The notes: generated by a model from the letters alone, not told the origin. DNA of 34,502 bases from Actinomycetota bacterium (GCA_004376325.1 SOKC01000021.1:1-34502), one strand, 5' to 3'; shown: positions 15,676 through 25,916, counted from the first letter of the stretch. Numbers and translations are program-made.

Positions 15676-15766
15676 TTTAAAACATTTAAAGGAAAAATTG
15701 ATGTTTTAGAGGTGAGAAGAAAAATCACTCCCCGGAGCTTGTTTATTAAAACGTTTATTATTTACT

Positions 15767-17440
15767 TTAATTACGGATTTCTGCTACAGCGCTGGTTCTA
15801 GATATAGTTCTAATTTCTACTTTTAATCTCCGACCAATATATTTCCTTCCACCAATGATCTGCACAACACATCCATCAATCCTGGAAATAGCATCACTTT
15901 TATTATGCAGATATGGCTCTTCTACTAATAAAACCAGGGTATCACCAATTTTAAATGGTTTAGCGGCCTCTTTTATCTCGGCAATTGAACCCTCAGCAGC
16001 TACTAAAAAAGAATCAACAGGCAGTTTTGAATCACCCTGGATATCAATATATTTTTTGGTTATATTCTCAAGATGTTTTAAATTCCTTCCATCCGGACCA
16101 ATCACAAGCGCTGCAATAGCAGTGTTTAGTTTTATTAAAAAACCTTTAGCATCACTTCCCCTGGCAAGCTTCCTGATTTTTCTTTCAGTTTCAAGTCTTA
16201 TGGTCTCCTCAGACTTTATATAGCCTGAACCTCCACAATGGGAACAGGTTTTGCACATAGTACCAAGAATTCCGTCAGAGACGTTTTTTCTAGTCATCTC
16301 CAGAAGCCCCAGTTTTGAAAACTGTAAAACTTCAGTTTTGGTTTTATCACTTCCAAGACACTGCAGGAAACTTCCTAGAACTTTATTCCTGTCTTTTCCA
16401 CTGGCCATATCAATGAAATCAATTACTATTATTCCGCCAATATCCCTGAGTCTCAATTGGCTGGCAATAGTTTCCGCTGCCTCAAGATTTGTCCTTAATA
16501 TAGTTTGAGTCGAACTTTTACTTGAGGTATACTTACCTGTATTAACATCAATTGTAGTCATAGCTTCTCCGTGGTCTATTACTATAAAACCACCAGACTT
16601 CAGCCATACTTTTTTCCCCAGGGCGCTCTCTATCGCCTCATTGACATTGAAAGCTTCAAACAAATCTTCCTTGCCGTGATGGACTATTATATTGTTAAAT
16701 TTAATCCCGATAGACCACAGGTACCTTCCGATTTCCCTTTTAATTACCTTCTTATCCACATATATGGCGCTAAACTCTTCTGAAAATACATCCCGCATTA
16801 GTTTTATAACTATCGAATGTTCACTGAAAATTAATTTTGGACTGTTTAAATCAGAAGCCTTTTTCCTTATAAAATTCCACTTTTTTATAAGCTGTTTTAA
16901 ATCTTTTTTTAATTTAGCTTTATCTGTTTCTCTGGCAGCAGTCCTTACAATTAATCCATAGTCTTCTTTTTTTATCTCTTCTGCAAGCTTTCTTAAATTC
17001 TCCCTTTCTTCACCACCAAGTCTCCTGGAAACACCTATACCGCTATTAAAAGGTGCCAGAACAAGATATCTCCCCGGAATAGATATAAAAGTAGTAAGCC
17101 TGGCACCCTTTGTCTTCATTGGATCTTTTGTTACCTGAACCATTATCATCTGATCAGGCTTAAGGACATATTGTATCTTCTTTGGAATTTCTTCCCCATT
17201 ATCAGTATCCATATCAAGACCAACCTCATTAATATACAAGAATGCATTTCTATCTTCGCCAATATCTACAAAAGCTGCATCCAGACTGGGAAGGACATTT
17301 TTGACCTTCCCAAGATAGATATTTCCAATTAAGGACTTTTTACTTTTACGGTCAAAATAAAGCTCGGTAACCTGTTTTGACTCTAAAATAGCGACTCTTG
17401 TCTCATTTTTATCTGAACTTATTAACATTTCTTTATACAA
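15767..17440 (-). CDS. rng: Ribonuclease E/G
   Basis: A 557-residue endoribonuclease of the RNase E/G family, acting in mRNA decay and rRNA maturation. An S1 domain lies at about 37-115 (GNIYLGKVKNVLPSLDAAFVD). The two metal-binding aspartates are Asp298 (TTIDVNTGK) and Asp341 (IVIDFIDM), 43 residues apart as in E. coli RNase E. The zinc-link cysteines are Cys396 and Cys399, with an extra Cys402 (MCKTCSHCGG). There is no long degradosome scaffold, so it is closer to RNase G in length. It precedes rplU-rpmA, the actinobacterial order. Confidence 0.95.
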   Translation of the reverse strand: MYKEMLISSDKNETRVAILESKQVTELYFDRKSKKSLIGNIYLGKVKNVLPSLDAAFVDIGEDRNAFLYINEVGLDMDTDNGEEIPKKIQYVLKPDQMIMVQVTKDPMKTKGARLTTFISIPGRYLVLAPFNSGIGVSRRLGGEERENLRKLAEEIKKEDYGLIVRTAARETDKAKLKKDLKQLIKKWNFIRKKASDLNSPKLIFSEHSIVIKLMRDVFSEEFSAIYVDKKVIKREIGRYLWSIGIKFNNIIVHHGKEDLFEAFNVNEAIESALGKKVWLKSGGFIVIDHGEAMTTIDVNTGKYTSSKSSTQTILRTNLEAAETIASQLRLRDIGGIIVIDFIDMASGKDRNKVLGSFLQCLGSDKTKTEVLQFSKLGLLEMTRKNVSDGILGTMCKTCSHCGGSGYIKSEETIRLETERKIRKLARGSDAKGFLIKLNTAIAALVIGPDGRNLKHLENITKKYIDIQGDSKLPVDSFLVAAEGSIAEIKEAAKPFKIGDTLVLLVEEPYLHNKSDAISRIDGCVVQIIGGRKYIGRRLKVEIRTISRTSAVAEIRN

Positions 17441-17469
17441 TTTTATCTCAATCTCCTTTACTGCGTTAC

Positions 17470-18177
17470 CTAAATTACCTCCATTGGTGTTTTAAGTGCA
17501 TTTCCTCTCACTACAAACAATTCTTCCTTTTCTACACCTTTAATATTAATCCTGTATTTTTTTAACCAATTTCCAAAAAAACTATAAAAATTATTGAATT
17601 TAAAAAATTCATTATTTTCCTCTTTAAAAATTTTAGCATATCCAAATAGTTTTAGAAGAATAATATCAGAAATTTCCTTATCCGGTTTTATTTTTAAATC
17701 AAATATTGAGCGGGAAAAATCAGATTTAACCCTTAATTCTTCTTCTATGTCCGCATAAAACTCCTTCAACAGATTTTCACTGGAAGAGGGAGTGCAAAGC
17801 TTGAAGCCATAAAGACTTATTGCTATATCATTCATAAGACTATCTGCTTTTACGGTTATCTTTTTAGCTTCAGTAATTTGCATCTGCGGTTTTAGCTTGA
17901 GGTTAACCCTTTTTTTAAATTCATTCTCCTCAATACCACCATCAAGTAATACATCGGCATATTCCGCCAAACTCACTACACCTAACGGAGTTGGGGGACT
18001 AAAATTTATTTTAGGCTTTGGATTATACCCCTGGCTATATTTTATTTCCAGTTCCGCTCTGCTTAAAGCCCGGGCTATTATCCTGGTAATATCCAGGTGG
18101 GATAGGTACTTAAATTCATCCTTTTTATAAAATTTAAATCTTATCCTGGTCTCGAAGGTATCTTTTTGATTTATCAT
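17470..18177 (-). CDS. DUF2344 (TIGR03936) radical-SAM-linked protein
   Basis: A 235-residue protein matching the TIGR03936/DUF2344 family: RIRFKFYKKDEFKYLSHLDITRIIARALSRA and YSQGYNPKPKINFSPPTPLGVVS are hallmark stretches. The function is not known; members sit beside, or are fused to, the TIGR03960 radical SAM protein. Here it overlaps that gene by 44 bases, so the two are separate chains but translated together. It lies just upstream of rng, which has led to suggestions of a role in RNA or tRNA modification; that is inference. Confidence 0.92.
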   Translation of the reverse strand: MINQKDTFETRIRFKFYKKDEFKYLSHLDITRIIARALSRAELEIKYSQGYNPKPKINFSPPTPLGVVSLAEYADVLLDGGIEENEFKKRVNLKLKPQMQITEAKKITVKADSLMNDIAISLYGFKLCTPSSSENLLKEFYADIEEELRVKSDFSRSIFDLKIKPDKEISDIILLKLFGYAKIFKEENNEFFKFNNFYSFFGNWLKKYRINIKGVEKEELFVVRGNALKTPMEVI

Positions 18178-19939
18178 ATTCTCTCAATAAAAACTTCTTA
18201 CTGACCCCGATATCAATAACATCCCATGGTAATATTTCATCATCAGCAAAACCTCTGGTTGTAAAGAAGCTAATATCCATACCAGCTTTCCTGAATTCTT
18301 TTTCCCAGACATGAAACTTAAAAAAATCTGTCCAATTGTCAAACCTGGCTCCACTTTTCCATGCACGTTCTATTACCTCGCCAACAAGTTCATTACCTCT
18401 GGCCAGGGCGCACTCTATCATACTTCTTCTGGAATCCGTCCAGCTTATATTTACATATCTTTTTGGTACATTTTTTAAAATATAATTAAATTTACTATCC
18501 AGGCTTGTGGTATTATCCTGGCTAGTCCATTGAAAGGGTGTAAAGGGTTTAGGACAAAACGCATTTACGCTGATGTTAATTTTTAATCTTGGTAGTTTCT
18601 TTTTAGAAAGCTCGTCTTTAGCTGCCATAATCACCTTTTCTATAAGTTCTACTATCTGACTGATATCTTCATCCTTTTCAAACGGTAATCCTATCATAAA
18701 GTAAAGCTTGATTTTTTCCCAGCCTCTACTGAAAGCCATTTTTACGCAATCAAGCATTTCCTTTTCTTTAATATTTTTATTGATTATATCCCTCATCCTC
18801 TGGCTGCCTGCTTCGGGAGCGAAAGTAAGTCCTGTTTTTCTTCCGCTTCCAATAAGCTCTATCAAATTTAAATTAAAACTGTCCAGTCTCATAGAAGGCA
18901 GTGAAATTGACAGCCTTCCCAGTTTTAAAGAACTGGTAATTTTATCCAGCAAATGCTCAATCCCACTATAATCTGACGAAGATAGCGATAGGAATGAAAT
19001 TTCATCGTAACCTGTATTTTTAATTCCTGCAGCACTCTGCCTGATTAGAGATTCAACTTCTCTCTTCCGTACCGGTCTATAGGTTATGCCTGCCTGACAG
19101 AATCTGCAGCCCCTGCCGCAGCCTCTCATAATCTCTACTGTAAATCTGTCGTGTACAGGTTTAATATTGGGTATTATAGGATTCTGGACTATTTCAAATT
19201 TATTTAAGTCTTTTAATATTGCTTTTCTTACTTTTTTATCTGGCCTGATACTTTCAATACTTCCATCAGGAAAGTAGTGAAATTTGTAAAATCCCGGAAT
19301 ATATATTCCATCCAGCCTGCTGATCTCTTTTAAAAACCACTCTTTATCTTTATTATTATCTTTGTAAATTTTAACTCTTTCCAGAATAGATATAATTACT
19401 TCTTCACCATCCCCGACAACAAAAAAATCCATAAATTTTGAAAGAGGCTGGGGATTTACAACTGCAGGACCACCGGCACATACCAGTGGAAATTTGTCTC
19501 TTCTGCGCCTCGAGCTTATATTTATTTTGCCAAGGTCCAGTATATTTAATATATTAGTATATAGAAGCTCATGCTGTACAGTAAATCCAATCAGGTCAAA
19601 GCAATCCAGAAATATCCTGTTTTCCAGTGAAAATATTTTTACGTTTTGCTCCCTGAGTTTCTTCTCAAAATCTATCCACGGAGAAAAAACCCTTTCAACT
19701 GTAAAATCTCTATGCCTGTTTACAATGTCATATAAAATTTGAAGCCCCAGATTGGACATACCAACTTCATATATATCCGGAAATACAAGAGCCATAGAAA
19801 TTAAATTGTAAAAATCGCTGGCTGGCTCCATGCTTTTGCTCCTGGCTCCAACTTCATTATTTATATACCTGCCCGGCTTTTGGATGTCTTTTAAAAGTTC
19901 TTCAAGCAGGTCAAAGTCCAGCTTTTTAATTTTATTCAT
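18134..19939 (-). CDS. TIGR03960 family B12-binding-like radical SAM protein
   Basis: A 601-residue protein. The N-terminal third resembles a cobalamin-binding-like domain (MALVFPDIYEVGMSNLGLQILYDIVN; VCAGGPAVVNPQPLSKFMDFFVVGDGEE). The radical SAM cluster motif C-x3-C-x2-C is at Cys274, Cys278 and Cys281 (CGRGCRFCQAG). The radical SAM barrel continues to about 480 (LTFAPEAGSQRMRDIINKNI, YFMIGLPFEKDEDI). The reaction is not known. The partner DUF2344 protein overlaps its 3' end, and rodA lies 18 bases upstream. Confidence 0.94.
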   Translation of the reverse strand: MNKIKKLDFDLLEELLKDIQKPGRYINNEVGARSKSMEPASDFYNLISMALVFPDIYEVGMSNLGLQILYDIVNRHRDFTVERVFSPWIDFEKKLREQNVKIFSLENRIFLDCFDLIGFTVQHELLYTNILNILDLGKINISSRRRRDKFPLVCAGGPAVVNPQPLSKFMDFFVVGDGEEVIISILERVKIYKDNNKDKEWFLKEISRLDGIYIPGFYKFHYFPDGSIESIRPDKKVRKAILKDLNKFEIVQNPIIPNIKPVHDRFTVEIMRGCGRGCRFCQAGITYRPVRKREVESLIRQSAAGIKNTGYDEISFLSLSSSDYSGIEHLLDKITSSLKLGRLSISLPSMRLDSFNLNLIELIGSGRKTGLTFAPEAGSQRMRDIINKNIKEKEMLDCVKMAFSRGWEKIKLYFMIGLPFEKDEDISQIVELIEKVIMAAKDELSKKKLPRLKINISVNAFCPKPFTPFQWTSQDNTTSLDSKFNYILKNVPKRYVNISWTDSRRSMIECALARGNELVGEVIERAWKSGARFDNWTDFFKFHVWEKEFRKAGMDISFFTTRGFADDEILPWDVIDIGVSKKFLLREYDKSKRYLRDQDKI

Positions 19940-19957
19940 ATTTAATTTTCCTAAAGA

Positions 19958-21154
19958 TTATTTAAACTCTTGATAAGCTATTTCATAGTCTTTTCTTACT
20001 TCTTTCCATATATAAACATTTTCTACAAGACCAATGCCAAGAAACAGACTTACAAGGCTAGAACCTCCAGAACTCAGGAAAGGCAGAGGAATTCCAATTA
20101 TGGGCATTATGCCTATGGTCATACCTATATTTATAACCACTTGCGATAGGATAATAAAACCTATTCCAGAGCTCAGAAGCATGGCAAAACTATCAGAAGA
20201 ATTTGAAGCTATATAAAAACATCTCCAGACAATCACAACAAGAACCAATAATACCACAACAGCCCCCAAAAATCCCAGTTCTTCTCCAATAACGGAAAAT
20301 ATAAAATCGGTATGGTGTTCCGGGACATAACTTAGATTCGTCTGTTTACCCAGAAAAAGGCCCTTTCCCAGGAAATCGCCGGAGCCAATTGCTAACCTTG
20401 ACTGATATAAACTATAGCCAGCACCTTCGCTTGACACTTCTGGCTTTAAAAAGACCAGAATCCTATCAAGTTGATATTGCTTTATTAAGCCGGCCTTAAG
20501 AGCTATAAAAAATCCCCCCGCTGTCAGCCCCAGTACTGACAGTAAATAAAGAAAATTAGCTCCGGATAAAAATAACAAGCCTATGTAGACTATAAAATAC
20601 ATTAAGGCAGTTCCATAATCCGGTTCCAGTAAGACCAACAATACAAATATGAGAGCTACTGTCGATGAAATGGCAACTTTTTTAAATGTAACCCGGTAAA
20701 CTTTTTCACCTTTCCATTTTGACATAACAGCAGCCAGGGATATTACCATAAAAACTTTTGAAAATTCTGAAGGCTGAATGGTAAAGAATTTTAAATCTAT
20801 CCAGCTTTTTGATCCATACACTTCATAACCAAAAAGAAACACAGCAGCAAGCGAAGAAATGCCTATAAAAAAAATTAGCCACCAATATCTTTGAATCTTT
20901 CTATAATTTATAAATTGAACTGCAACACATATAACAATTCCAGCTGCCAGCCAAATCGCCTGCCTTTTCAGATAATATTGAGGGTCAGTCACTCCTCCCG
21001 GCAGGGTTTCTCTTGTTGCGCTGTAAATTATTAGAACTCCAAAGGAAGAGATAGCAATCACCAGAAAAAATAATATAAAATCAAATTTGACTCTTCTCTT
21101 CTTTTTGTCAAGACTTTCAAAATCACTAAAACTTTTTTTTCTTCTTTTTATCAT
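19958..21154 (-). CDS. rodA: Peptidoglycan glycosyltransferase RodA (SEDS family)
   Basis: A 398-residue polytopic membrane protein with about ten membrane segments. It polymerises lipid II during cell elongation. Family motifs include QPSEFSKVFMVISLA, LLEPDYGTALMYF, YQSRLAIGSGDFLGKGL, VPEHHTDFIFSVIGEELGF and PLPFLSSGGSS near the end. The N-terminal ~25 residues are basic and cytoplasmic. It follows the PBP2 gene by 21 bases; the two proteins form one elongation complex. Confidence 0.96.
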   Translation of the reverse strand: MIKRRKKSFSDFESLDKKKRRVKFDFILFFLVIAISSFGVLIIYSATRETLPGGVTDPQYYLKRQAIWLAAGIVICVAVQFINYRKIQRYWWLIFFIGISSLAAVFLFGYEVYGSKSWIDLKFFTIQPSEFSKVFMVISLAAVMSKWKGEKVYRVTFKKVAISSTVALIFVLLVLLEPDYGTALMYFIVYIGLLFLSGANFLYLLSVLGLTAGGFFIALKAGLIKQYQLDRILVFLKPEVSSEGAGYSLYQSRLAIGSGDFLGKGLFLGKQTNLSYVPEHHTDFIFSVIGEELGFLGAVVVLLVLVVIVWRCFYIASNSSDSFAMLLSSGIGFIILSQVVINIGMTIGIMPIIGIPLPFLSSGGSSLVSLFLGIGLVENVYIWKEVRKDYEIAYQEFK

Positions 21155-21175
21155 TTACAATTTTATAATTATTTT

Positions 21176-23029
21176 TTAATCAATATTAAATATATATCTG
21201 TATATTTTTTCTACAATAGGCGCTACATTGCTTCCACCAGAGCCAGCCTCCTCAAGCATTACCACTACCACATATTCAGGATTACCTACTGGAGCATAAC
21301 CTGCAAACCAGGCGTAGTCCTGTCTTCCATAGAATTCCGCAGTACCTGTTTTTCCTGCAACCGGTATCCTGTCCAGTGGAAAATCCCTGAAAACACTGGC
21401 TGCGGTCCCACCTGGACCAACCACCTGCACCAGGCCGTCTTCTATAATTTCAATAAAATATTCATTTAATTTTAAATCCTTATATTCCTCTCTTGAATTA
21501 TCTGGAAACAAATTGCCTTCAGTATCCCTGATCTCTTTAACTATATAAGGGGTGTACTGTATTCCACGATTTGCCAGGATTGAAAAAGCCTGAGCCATTT
21601 GAAGGGGGGTAACAAGCAAATCCCCCTGACCTATTGCCATATTGACGGTATCCCCTGGAAACCAGACAGAATATCCTGCCTGATCTTTAAAATAATCTTT
21701 TTTCCATTCCTTACCCGCAACCAGCCCTTCATCTTCATGAGGAAGATCAATTCCGGTCAACGAGCCAAACCCAAAAATCCTTAAATATTTTTGAAGAAGC
21801 TCTTCCATATTATTATATTTTGTAAAAAGCCCGTATCCTACCTGATAGAAATAAATATCACAGGAATTTTTGATGGCCCCTCTGATATCAAGACTTCCAT
21901 GACTTGACCAGCAACTTTTTGGAAAATCTTTCCCCAGTCCCAGCCACACTCCGGCACAATTCAACCTGCTTCTTTCACTGATTATATCTTCTGCAAGCCC
22001 TGCATAAGCCGGGACTATTTTTATTGCCGAACCTGGAGGAAAAGAAGACATAACCGCTCTATTAATTTGAGGGTAATAATTTTCCGGATTGTCTAAATAT
22101 TCCCAGTTGTCCTGTGATATCCCACCTACAAATAATTCCGGATTAAAAGTAGGATAACTGGCCATAGCCAGTATCTGGCCATTTTTTGGACTGAGCACCA
22201 CCACTGCACCTCCGGGTACTTTATAATACTCATCTGTATTTTTAATCTTTTTCTGCCTTACCTCGAGTATAGATTCATAAAGAATTTTCTCTACAACCCT
22301 CTGCAAGTCAATGTCAATAGTCAGGTACAAATCATTTCCGCTAATTGGATCAGTTTCTTCCAGTACATTTACCGGTCTCCCTAAAGGATCAACTTCATAT
22401 ACTATCCTGCCCTTTTTGCCTTTAAGAATACTCTCATAAGCCTCTTCCAGGCCGGTAAGCCCTATCTGGTCTCCGCCTTCATAACCCTTTTCATATTTTT
22501 TTGATTTTAATCTATCCTCATCAATCTCTACTGTATATCCCAGCAGGTGTGAGGCCAGAGAATCAAAATTGTATTCTCTCAGGTACACATCAATTACTTC
22601 CACTCCCGGAAATTTACTGCTGTTCTCTTTAAGATATATAATAGCAGCAGTATCTATATCCTGTTTTAAAATAACCCTATCAATATAAGATACATCGCTT
22701 TTTTCTAGTTTTTCTTTTATATCCTGGTAAGACATATTCAGACAGTCACTCAATGCTTCCATTACATCTTCGTTCTTTAAAACAATACGGGGTTCTACAG
22801 CCACTGCAGTAACCGGAACACTCTTTACTATCAGTTTACCATTCTGGTCATAAATATTCCCCCTTGGAGCTGCCACTGTTTTTTCTCTGGTAATACTCTT
22901 AGATGCCAATTCCGCATACAGCTCACCACTCATTATCTGCAGGAAGTATAGCCTTAAAATAATCACTATCAATATCATTACCAGCAGATAGAGAATTATT
23001 TTAAATCTTATCTTTATATTTGAGCCCAA
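21176..23029 (-). CDS. mrdA: Penicillin-binding protein 2 (elongation transpeptidase)
   Basis: A 617-residue class B PBP. One membrane anchor lies at about 9-30, followed by a dimerisation domain and the transpeptidase domain. Active-site motifs are Ser334-x-x-Lys337 (PPGSAIKI), Ser389-Cys-Asp391 (NSCD) and Lys560-Thr-Gly (AGKTGTAEF). It crosslinks side-wall peptidoglycan together with RodA under MreBCD control. The start overlaps the end of mreD by 29 bases. Confidence 0.96.
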   Translation of the reverse strand: MGSNIKIRFKIILYLLVMILIVIILRLYFLQIMSGELYAELASKSITREKTVAAPRGNIYDQNGKLIVKSVPVTAVAVEPRIVLKNEDVMEALSDCLNMSYQDIKEKLEKSDVSYIDRVILKQDIDTAAIIYLKENSSKFPGVEVIDVYLREYNFDSLASHLLGYTVEIDEDRLKSKKYEKGYEGGDQIGLTGLEEAYESILKGKKGRIVYEVDPLGRPVNVLEETDPISGNDLYLTIDIDLQRVVEKILYESILEVRQKKIKNTDEYYKVPGGAVVVLSPKNGQILAMASYPTFNPELFVGGISQDNWEYLDNPENYYPQINRAVMSSFPPGSAIKIVPAYAGLAEDIISERSRLNCAGVWLGLGKDFPKSCWSSHGSLDIRGAIKNSCDIYFYQVGYGLFTKYNNMEELLQKYLRIFGFGSLTGIDLPHEDEGLVAGKEWKKDYFKDQAGYSVWFPGDTVNMAIGQGDLLVTPLQMAQAFSILANRGIQYTPYIVKEIRDTEGNLFPDNSREEYKDLKLNEYFIEIIEDGLVQVVGPGGTAASVFRDFPLDRIPVAGKTGTAEFYGRQDYAWFAGYAPVGNPEYVVVVMLEEAGSGGSNVAPIVEKIYRYIFNID

Positions 23030-23519
23030 ACTCAGTCTCCCTCTTCATACCAGAACTTATAACAGGAAAGATAATAAACATTAAAATAATATTGCAAATT
23101 GGCTTTGTTATCATTTCTAGCCCCATCGTTAATATATTACTATCAAAATTAAATAAATAGCGGATTAAACTTACTATTAAAATATTTATTTCTGTAATCA
23201 GGAAAACAATAAAAGAATAAGTAAGAAGTTTATATCTAAATCCAGCTACAATTAGCCTGTCTACCACAAAGGCATTCATAGAATAAACAAATGCGCTTAT
23301 CCCCACCATACTACCCACCATAAGGTCCAATACCATTCCGACTATAAATCCAAATAGCATACCCCAAAAAACACCATCAAAAAGGGCAATTGCTATTATA
23401 ACTACCATAATTAAATCAAAGTCTACAGAAAATGACTTCAAGTTTTCAAAAAAAACTATTTGCAGCAGTAAACAAATTATTAGTATAAAGAAATGCAAGA
23501 TTTTATAAAAAATTTTCAT
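23001..23519 (-). CDS. mreD: Rod shape-determining protein MreD
   Basis: A 172-residue hydrophobic protein with about five membrane segments. Sequence conservation in MreD is low; features such as DFDLIMVVIIAIALFDGVFWGMLFGFIVGMVLDLMVGS fit the family, and the place between mreC and mrdA makes the call safe. It is thought to link MreBC to the wall synthesis complex. It lies 15 bases after mreC and overlaps mrdA. Confidence 0.92.
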   Translation of the reverse strand: MKIFYKILHFFILIICLLLQIVFFENLKSFSVDFDLIMVVIIAIALFDGVFWGMLFGFIVGMVLDLMVGSMVGISAFVYSMNAFVVDRLIVAGFRYKLLTYSFIVFLITEINILIVSLIRYLFNFDSNILTMGLEMITKPICNIILMFIIFPVISSGMKRETEFGLKYKDKI

Positions 23520-23534
23520 AGCCTGGGTAGTATT

Positions 23535-24344
23535 TTATTTTTTTATCACCAGAACATACTCTATTTTTTTAAAATCAACAAAAGGCTCAATTTCAATTGC
23601 CTTATATGGATCGCCCATATTTTTGGTTACCTTGCTTACCCGTCCTATTAAAATTTCTTCAGGAAGCTTTCCATATTCCGATGTAATTATTATATCACCT
23701 TTAAATACCGGCTCTTCAATGGAAATATAATTCAATGTAATTTTTTTATCCTGGCTCCCCTGAATAATTCCCAGTTTTCTTGAAGATAAAATTCTTACTC
23801 CGATATTGCTCTGGGGATCATTAATAAGCCTCACGTTGCATGAATCATTTCCAGCTATTATAACCACTCCTATCAATCCATTCTCATCAATGACTCCCAT
23901 CCCTTCCAGTACTCCATCGCTCCTGCCCACATTTAAAACAACTTCAGACTGCCACTTGCTTTCATAATAACCTATTACTTTTGCAGGTATAGTTGCATAA
24001 TCTTTTCTTAGCTCTATACCCAGTAGCTTCCTCAACGAATTATTTTCAACCTTTAGATTTATATTCTCACTATATCCTCTTCTTAACTCTGAATTTTCCC
24101 TCTGAAGATCTAAGTACTTTCCCCTTAAATTTATATAATCTCTAATTGAATTTATAAAACGCGTTACAGGGCTAAAAAAAGAGTAAAACTTCTCCTGGAT
24201 GGGTTTGAAAAAATCAACAGTCTTAACTTTGATGTTATTAATTAAGTCGGATTGCCTAAAACTTACAGTAATAGCTACCAGACATAAAACAATTATTATA
24301 GCCAGAACAATAAAGTTTCTAAATCTTCTATTTAATATCACCAT
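23535..24344 (-). CDS. mreC: Rod shape-determining protein MreC
   Basis: A 269-residue protein with one membrane segment at about 11-30, then a coiled coil (about 72-110, RGKYLDLQRENSELRRGY) and the MreC beta domain (PAKVIGYYESKWQSEVVLNVGRSDGV; GMGVIDENGLIGVV; SNIGVRIL). MreC dimerises outside the membrane and activates PBP2. It follows mreB by about 40 bases. Confidence 0.95.
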   Translation of the reverse strand: MVILNRRFRNFIVLAIIIVLCLVAITVSFRQSDLINNIKVKTVDFFKPIQEKFYSFFSPVTRFINSIRDYINLRGKYLDLQRENSELRRGYSENINLKVENNSLRKLLGIELRKDYATIPAKVIGYYESKWQSEVVLNVGRSDGVLEGMGVIDENGLIGVVIIAGNDSCNVRLINDPQSNIGVRILSSRKLGIIQGSQDKKITLNYISIEEPVFKGDIIITSEYGKLPEEILIGRVSKVTKNMGDPYKAIEIEPFVDFKKIEYVLVIKK

Positions 24345-24385
24345 CAGTAAATATTATAGGTATTATAGGTTGAATATAAAATCAG

Positions 24386-25420
24386 CTATATTGAATACTT
24401 GAGATATTTCTTCAAAGTATTAAAATCCTCAACACACTTTCCTGCTCCGATAGCTACTGCCGCCATTGGATCCTCAGCCAGGTAAACCGGACAATGCGTT
24501 TCCCTGCTGATTCTTTCGGTCAGTCCCTTAAGTAATGAGCCCCCTCCTGCTAAAAATATACCTCTTTTCATTATATCTGAAGAAAGTTCCGGTGGCGTGA
24601 TATCCAATACCTCAACAATAGAATTTACAATATCATTCAATATCTTCTCTAACGACTTTCTTATCTGCTGACTGGTGATAATAATTGTCCTGGGAAGTCC
24701 GGTTACCAGGTCTCTTCCGTTTATTTCCATTTTTTCCTCGTTCTCCAGAGGAAAAGCAGACCCGATTTCTATTTTTACTTTTTCAGCAGTTCTTTCACCT
24801 AAAAACAGGTTATGTTCCTTTTTTAAATAATAGATTATAGCTTCATCCAGCTCATTTCCACCAATTCGCAGTGATGAACTAACAACTATTCCCCCTAAAG
24901 ATATAACTGCTACTTCAGAAGTTCCTCCTCCTATATCGATAATCATACTGCCACTGGGTTCATCAATAGGCAGACCTGTACCTATTGCCGCAGCCAGAGG
25001 CTCCTCAATTATATAAGCCGCCCTGGCTCCAGCCTGTTCAGTAGTTTCAATAACTGCTTTCTTTTCAACTGGAGTAATTCCTGAGGGAACACAAATAACA
25101 ATTCTGGGTCTGGCAAAAGCTACATTCTTATGAACCTTTTGGATAAAATACCTTAGCATTTTTTCTGTGGTTTCAAAATCTGCAATTACTCCATCTTTGA
25201 GTGGTCTAACCGCTACTATGTTCTCAGGAGTCCTTCCCACCATTCTTTTGGCCTCTTTTCCTACTGCCAGTATCTTCTTTTTTTCTTTATCAATAGCTAC
25301 AACAGAAGGCTCCTCTAGAACTATCCCTTTACCCTTCACATATACCAGAGTATTAGCTGTTCCCAGGTCAATACCCATATCTCTGCCAATAACATTTAAG
25401 AAAAAATCAAACATCTGCAT
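24386..25420 (-). CDS. mreB: Rod shape-determining protein MreB
   Basis: A 344-residue actin-like ATPase that forms membrane filaments guiding side-wall synthesis. Nucleotide-binding motifs are [13 protein letters not shown] near residue 15, [30 protein letters not shown] and [12 protein letters not shown]. The N-terminal MQMFDFFLN can act as the amphipathic membrane anchor. An AAGGAG ribosome binding site lies at a proper distance from the ATG, inside the end of the truncated maf gene. Confidence 0.98.
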   Translation of the reverse strand: MQMFDFFLNVIGRDMGIDLGTANTLVYVKGKGIVLEEPSVVAIDKEKKKILAVGKEAKRMVGRTPENIVAVRPLKDGVIADFETTEKMLRYFIQKVHKNVAFARPRIVICVPSGITPVEKKAVIETTEQAGARAAYIIEEPLAAAIGTGLPIDEPSGSMIIDIGGGTSEVAVISLGGIVVSSSLRIGGNELDEAIIYYLKKEHNLFLGERTAEKVKIEIGSAFPLENEEKMEINGRDLVTGLPRTIIITSQQIRKSLEKILNDIVNSIVEVLDITPPELSSDIMKRGIFLAGGGSLLKGLTERISRETHCPVYLAEDPMAAVAIGAGKCVEDFNTLKKYLKYSI

Positions 25421-25423
25421 CTG

Positions 25424-25684
25424 TCAACTCCTTAATTTTACCAATAACATTAAATCCAAATCCTGTTTTTTTAAGCCATACTCTCTTATATAATTATAAA
25501 CATTCTTAGCTTTAACCATACTATTGCCGATAACAGTCTTGCAAGGATTTTTAAACCGCCTCTCTCCACAATTTTTCGGCTCAATCACCTCAAAATCCAG
25601 TTTTAAAAGCTTAAGTATTTTTCTTCTTCCTGGAGAAGCAGAAGCTAAAATAATTTTTTTTCTATAACCTTCTTCTTCCAACAT
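25424..25684 (-). pseudogene. maf: N-terminal remnant of a Maf-type nucleotide pyrophosphatase
   Basis: An 86-residue frame whose N-terminus is clearly Maf (KKIILASASPGRRKILKLLKLDFEVIEP), followed by a stretch that fits the 'lA..KA..v' helix (NSMVKAKNVYNYI). Maf proteins are about 190-200 residues. Here the central DTxV active-site strand and the whole second half are absent, and mreB begins directly after the stop. The other frames up to mreB do not restore Maf sequence, so this is a deletion rather than a frameshift. maf next to mreB is a common order, so this is a gene decaying in place. A short functional protein cannot be fully excluded. It overlaps the DUF4321 gene by 23 bases. Confidence 0.7.
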
Positions 25685-25916
25685 CAGCCAATAAAAAAGC
25701 TATAAGTAATCCTATTATGGCACCAAGTGTGATATTTATGTGAATACCAAAACTCATATCAATTAAATATAAATTAAGACTGAGAGAGTCTGTGCCTACC
25801 TTAAGCCCTTTGTCTAAAATCGGAACTATATCCTTCAAGATATGCCCTAAAATAGCTCCTATAATACCTCCAAGCAATACTATAAAGAAAACTACCTTTC
25901 CTCTTCTTCTACTCAT
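25662..25916 (-). CDS. DUF4321 small membrane protein
   Basis: An 84-residue protein with two membrane segments (about 8-28 and 58-78), a basic N-terminus (MSRRRGK) and a basic C-terminus (GRRRL). Glycine-rich helices IVLLGGIIGAILGHIL and ITLGAIIGLLIAFLLAD fit the DUF4321 family, which in Clostridia and relatives is often found beside maf and mreB. Function unknown. It lies between ndk and the maf remnant. Confidence 0.8.
   Translation of the reverse strand: MSRRRGKVVFFIVLLGGIIGAILGHILKDIVPILDKGLKVGTDSLSLNLYLIDMSFGIHINITLGAIIGLLIAFLLADVGRRRL

Noticed and set aside
15726-15745. Hairpin followed by T run after rng as a terminator
   Set aside because: The stem is only about three base pairs (CTC/GAG), too weak to call.
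25424-25510. Frameshift as the cause of the short maf
   Set aside because: The other frames between the break and mreB give no Maf-like sequence, so a deletion fits better.
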